From assembly GCF_014648695.1 (NCBI RefSeq), contig NZ_BMRP01000032.1:5991-66734 (forward strand): 60,744 nucleotides of DNA. The letters are read 5' to 3'. Under the pieces are notes generated by a model that saw nothing but the letters and a program-made list of their open reading frames with translations, ran no database searches and was not told the DNA's origin. Both the position numbers and the translations under genes were made by a program. The DNA is from Streptomyces albospinus (lineage in GTDB: Bacteria; Actinomycetota; Actinomycetes; Streptomycetales; Streptomycetaceae). Positions 59,499-60,744 of the stretch are shown one piece after another; the stretch's first letter is position 1; every line of letters starts with the position of its first letter.

Positions 59499-60701
59499 GT
59501 GCGCGTGCTGCGACAGGAACCACCTTCCCAGGAGCGGCCCACAGTTCTGCATGTGTCCCAGTCGGTGGACGGCGGGGTCGCCCGGGTCGTCGCCGACCTG
59601 GTGCGGGCCCAAGTGGCGGCCGGGCTGCGGGTCGTGCTGGCCTCGCCGCCCGGCGGGGCGCTGCACGCGGAGGCCGCCACGGGGGGCGCGGAGGTGATGC
59701 TGTGGCCGGCGCGCCGCGGCGCCGGGCCCGCGCTCTCCGGTGAACTGCGGCGGCTGGCCCGGGTGATCCGGCGCACCGGCCCGCATCTTGTCCACACCCA
59801 CAGTGCCAAGGCCGGGCTCGCCGCCCGGCTGGCCGTACGGGGGCGGATCCCGACGGTGCATCAGCCGCACGCCTGGTCCTTCGAGGCGGCCGGCGGGGCG
59901 ATGGCCCGGCCGGCGCTGGGCTGGGAGCGGTACGCGGCACGCTGGTCGCACCGGGTGCTGTGCGTCAGCGAGGCGGAGCGGGCGCGCGGGGTGGCGGCGG
60001 GGGTGCCGGGCCGGTGGGTGGTGGTCCCCAACGGGGTGGATCTGCGCCGGTTCTCGCCGGCGGCCGACGAGGACGAGGCGGCCCGGCACGCGCTGCGGAC
60101 GTCGCTGCCCGCGCTGCGGGAGCAGGCGCTGCCCGCCGGGGCGCCGCTGGTGGTGTGCGTGGCCCGGCTCTGCCCGCAGAAGGGCCAGCTGACGCTGCTG
60201 CGGGCCTGGCCCGAGGTGGTCGCGGCGGTGCCGGACGCCCGGCTGGTCCTGGTCGGCGACGGGCCGGACCGGGCGGCGCTGCACCGGGCCGCACCGCCCG
60301 GGGTGCTGTTCGCGGGCGCCGCCGACAGCGCCGTCCCCTGGTACCGGGCGGCGGACCTGGTCGTCCTGCCGTCGCGCTGGGAGGGCATGGCGCTGGCCCC
60401 TCTGGAGGCGATGGCCTGCGGCCGGGCCGTGGTGGTCAGCGACGTCGGCGGGGCCCGGGAGTGCCTGCCGCCCGGGGCCGCGGACGACTGCCTGGTGCCG
60501 CCGGACGAGCCGGCCGCGCTGGCCCGCGCGGTGCGCGGTCTGCTGACCGACGACGAGCGGCGGCTGACGCTGGGTCAGCGGTGCCGGGAGCACGTACGGG
60601 CGGCCCATGACGTACGGCGGACGGCGGGCGCGGTGCTGAACGTGTACCGCGAACTGTTCGCCGTACCGCGGCCACCGGCCGGGGAGCGGGTCCGGCCATG
60701 A
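59499..60701 (+). CDS. Glycosyltransferase family 4
   Basis: 400 residues from a GTG. The N-terminal Rossmann domain has VLHVSQSVDGGVARVVADLV and HLVHTHSAKAG. The C-terminal domain has VVPNGVDLRRFSP, VCVARLCPQKGQ, LVLVGDGPD and the GT4 retaining-enzyme E-x7-E motif in WEGMALAPLEAMACG. It transfers a sugar from a nucleotide donor, probably for an extracellular polysaccharide or glycolipid. Its stop overlaps the next start (ATGA). Confidence 0.88.
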   Translation: MRVLRQEPPSQERPTVLHVSQSVDGGVARVVADLVRAQVAAGLRVVLASPPGGALHAEAATGGAEVMLWPARRGAGPALSGELRRLARVIRRTGPHLVHTHSAKAGLAARLAVRGRIPTVHQPHAWSFEAAGGAMARPALGWERYAARWSHRVLCVSEAERARGVAAGVPGRWVVVPNGVDLRRFSPAADEDEAARHALRTSLPALREQALPAGAPLVVCVARLCPQKGQLTLLRAWPEVVAAVPDARLVLVGDGPDRAALHRAAPPGVLFAGAADSAVPWYRAADLVVLPSRWEGMALAPLEAMACGRAVVVSDVGGARECLPPGAADDCLVPPDEPAALARAVRGLLTDDERRLTLGQRCREHVRAAHDVRRTAGAVLNVYRELFAVPRPPAGERVRP

Positions 60702-60744
60702 CGACGGAGCGGGCGGACGCGCCCCGTCCCCGGGCCCTGCCCCG
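60698..60744 (+). CDS. 5' end of the next gene, truncated by the window edge
   Basis: The ATG overlaps the glycosyltransferase stop (ATGA) and encodes MTTERADAPRPRALP before the window ends. Likely the start of a translationally coupled polysaccharide-biosynthesis gene; identity cannot be determined from 15 residues. Confidence 0.5.
   Translation, partial: MTTERADAPRPRALP

Overview
This window is high-GC (about 70% or more) actinobacterial DNA, almost certainly from a Streptomyces chromosome. The evidence is strong codon bias to G or C at position three, AdpA with its in-frame TTA codon beside oligoribonuclease, a chaplin, a Tat-exported GH3 enzyme, an actinobacterial S37 peptidase and many GTG starts with ATGA/GTGA overlaps. 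From memory, the order accD1-accA1-hmgL-acdH ... hexosaminidase ... glmS ... adpA-ornA matches the S. coelicolor core chromosome, so most of the window is syntenic backbone with two accessory insertions.

Layout. 1-14.6 kb: secreted GH3 hexosaminidase, S37 tripeptidyl aminopeptidase, a very large fused ABC exporter, a secreted GH65 enzyme with an F5/8C domain, and a three-gene export operon (ABC ATPase, YhgE/Pip membrane protein, TetR) with a TetR-type operator at its promoter. 14.6-15.6 kb: two convergent gene remnants (a thiamine-diphosphate enzyme C-terminus and a PucR-type C-terminus) and a stretch with three CACGTACGTG palindromes. 15.6-26.2 kb: accessory polymorphic-toxin locus consisting of an Imm35-like protein, a WXG100 protein, a 2311-residue type VII toxin with an internal papain-fold domain and a C-terminal deaminase domain, and a coupled SUKH-4-like protein. 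26.2-37.0 kb: agmatinase, a phosphatase-family protein, thioesterase II, acyl-CoA dehydrogenase, a TetR regulator and the divergent leucine/isovalerate catabolic operon.

37.1-42.5 kb: a compact island flanked by two diverged copies of the acdH 3' end plus terminator. It encodes an HTH/TPR regulator, four small coupled ORFs (one with a likely CTG start), and a graspetide cassette: precursor TgmA, ATP-grasp ligase TgmB, isoaspartate-methyltransferase-like TgmC, then a DUF6087 protein. It sits where S. coelicolor, as I recall, carries the desferrioxamine (des) genes. This is the strongest candidate for an undescribed product system.

42.5-60.7 kb: backbone with GH20 hexosaminidase under a DasR-like site, a small conserved protein, GlmS, a universal stress protein, a small membrane protein, AdpA, Orn, tRNA-His(GTG), an SDR/AraC divergent pair, a GH18 chitinase, a two-component system, a spermidine-synthase-like protein, a chaplin with a His-rich insert, a secreted protein, and a GT4 glycosyltransferase running into a truncated gene. 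Chitin/GlcNAc turnover (GH3, GH20, GH18, glmS, dre) and development (AdpA, chaplin) are recurring themes.

Short palindrome-rich repeats have inserted in frame into two coding regions: the second nucleotide-binding domain of the ABC exporter and the ATP-lid of the histidine kinase. I saw no CRISPR array, IS element, integrase or replication origin. All family assignments are from reading the sequence; no searches were run.
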